A stretch of DNA of 6,124 nt, taken from the NCBI GenBank assembly GCA_965365445.1, contig CBDUBS010000217.1, forward strand, positions 1 to 6,124. The letters run 5' to 3'. Positions 6,044-6,124 of the stretch are shown here, one piece after another. This DNA comes from CBDUBS01 sp965365445 (lineage in GTDB: Bacteria > Bacteroidota > Rhodothermia > Rhodothermales > DASSAV01). The translations under genes were made by a program, and so were the position numbers. The notes under the pieces are model-generated. The model was not told where the DNA came from. It did no database searches and worked only from the letters and a program-made list of their open reading frames with translations. The first letter of the stretch is position 1, and each line of letters starts with the position of its first letter.

Positions 6044-6124
6044 CCCGCCCCTGGCGGGGAGGGGTGGCCGCAGGCCGGGGTGGTTGCCCTTCCGGCTGCC
6101 CGATGCGTTGATGGGGCAACCCCC
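6044..6124. repeat. GC-rich palindromic intergenic repeat element, right edge open
   Basis: Several nested symmetries are packed here. CCCGCC (6044-6049) pairs with GGCGGG (6053-6058) around a CCT loop. GGCC (6066-6069) pairs with GGCC (6073-6076) around GCA. GGGGTGG occurs directly repeated at 6061-6067 and 6077-6083. GGTTGCCC (6082-6089) pairs with GGGCAACC (6114-6121) across 24 nt. The sequence ends the window, so the unit is probably cut. From memory, similar GGGGTGG/CCACCCC palindromes recur between genes in many Bacteroidota and other genomes (REP-like elements). No coding sequence is seen in 5901-6124. Confidence 0.5.

Overview
The window looks like a fragment of a high-GC Bacteroidota-type genome, most plausibly from the Rhodothermia/Rhodothermota side. 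This is an inference with no marker gene behind it. The reasons are the strong G+C bias, the lack of a purine-rich Shine-Dalgarno sequence before any of the four starts, the lipoprotein-type glycoside hydrolase whose sequence resembles Bacteroidota GH27-like proteins, and the multi-PAS soluble hybrid kinase. No phage, plasmid, IS, CRISPR, tRNA or rRNA sequence was seen.

Layout, left to right. Positions 1-120 are six head-to-tail copies of a 20-bp unit that decays toward the first gene. Positions 121-315 are non-coding and hold an 11-bp imperfect hairpin (138-175). Positions 316-1719 (+) encode a secreted, lipid-anchored GH27 glycosidase. After a 165-bp gap, 1885-2199 (+) encodes the ribosome-assembly RNA-binding protein YhbY. 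Only 3 bp later and pointing back at it lies a YpfJ-type membrane-anchored zinc metallopeptidase (2203-3030, -). A 260-bp divergent intergenic region (3031-3290) with helically phased direct repeats and an 11-bp hairpin separates it from a large hybrid histidine kinase (3291-5900, +) with four PAS domains, HisKA, HATPase and a C-terminal receiver. The last 224 bp are non-coding and end in GC-rich palindromic repeat sequence running off the window.

The four genes do not form an evident operon or pathway: a polysaccharide-degrading lipoprotein, a housekeeping ribosome factor, a putative envelope protease and an orphan sensor kinase. I see no convincing undescribed multi-gene system. The point most worth following is the active site of the GH27 enzyme. 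The catalytic aspartates are intact, but the residues that recognise galactose in alpha-galactosidases are replaced, including an Asp-to-Ile change known from GH27 beta-L-arabinopyranosidases. The phased repeats and hairpins in the non-coding DNA come next.
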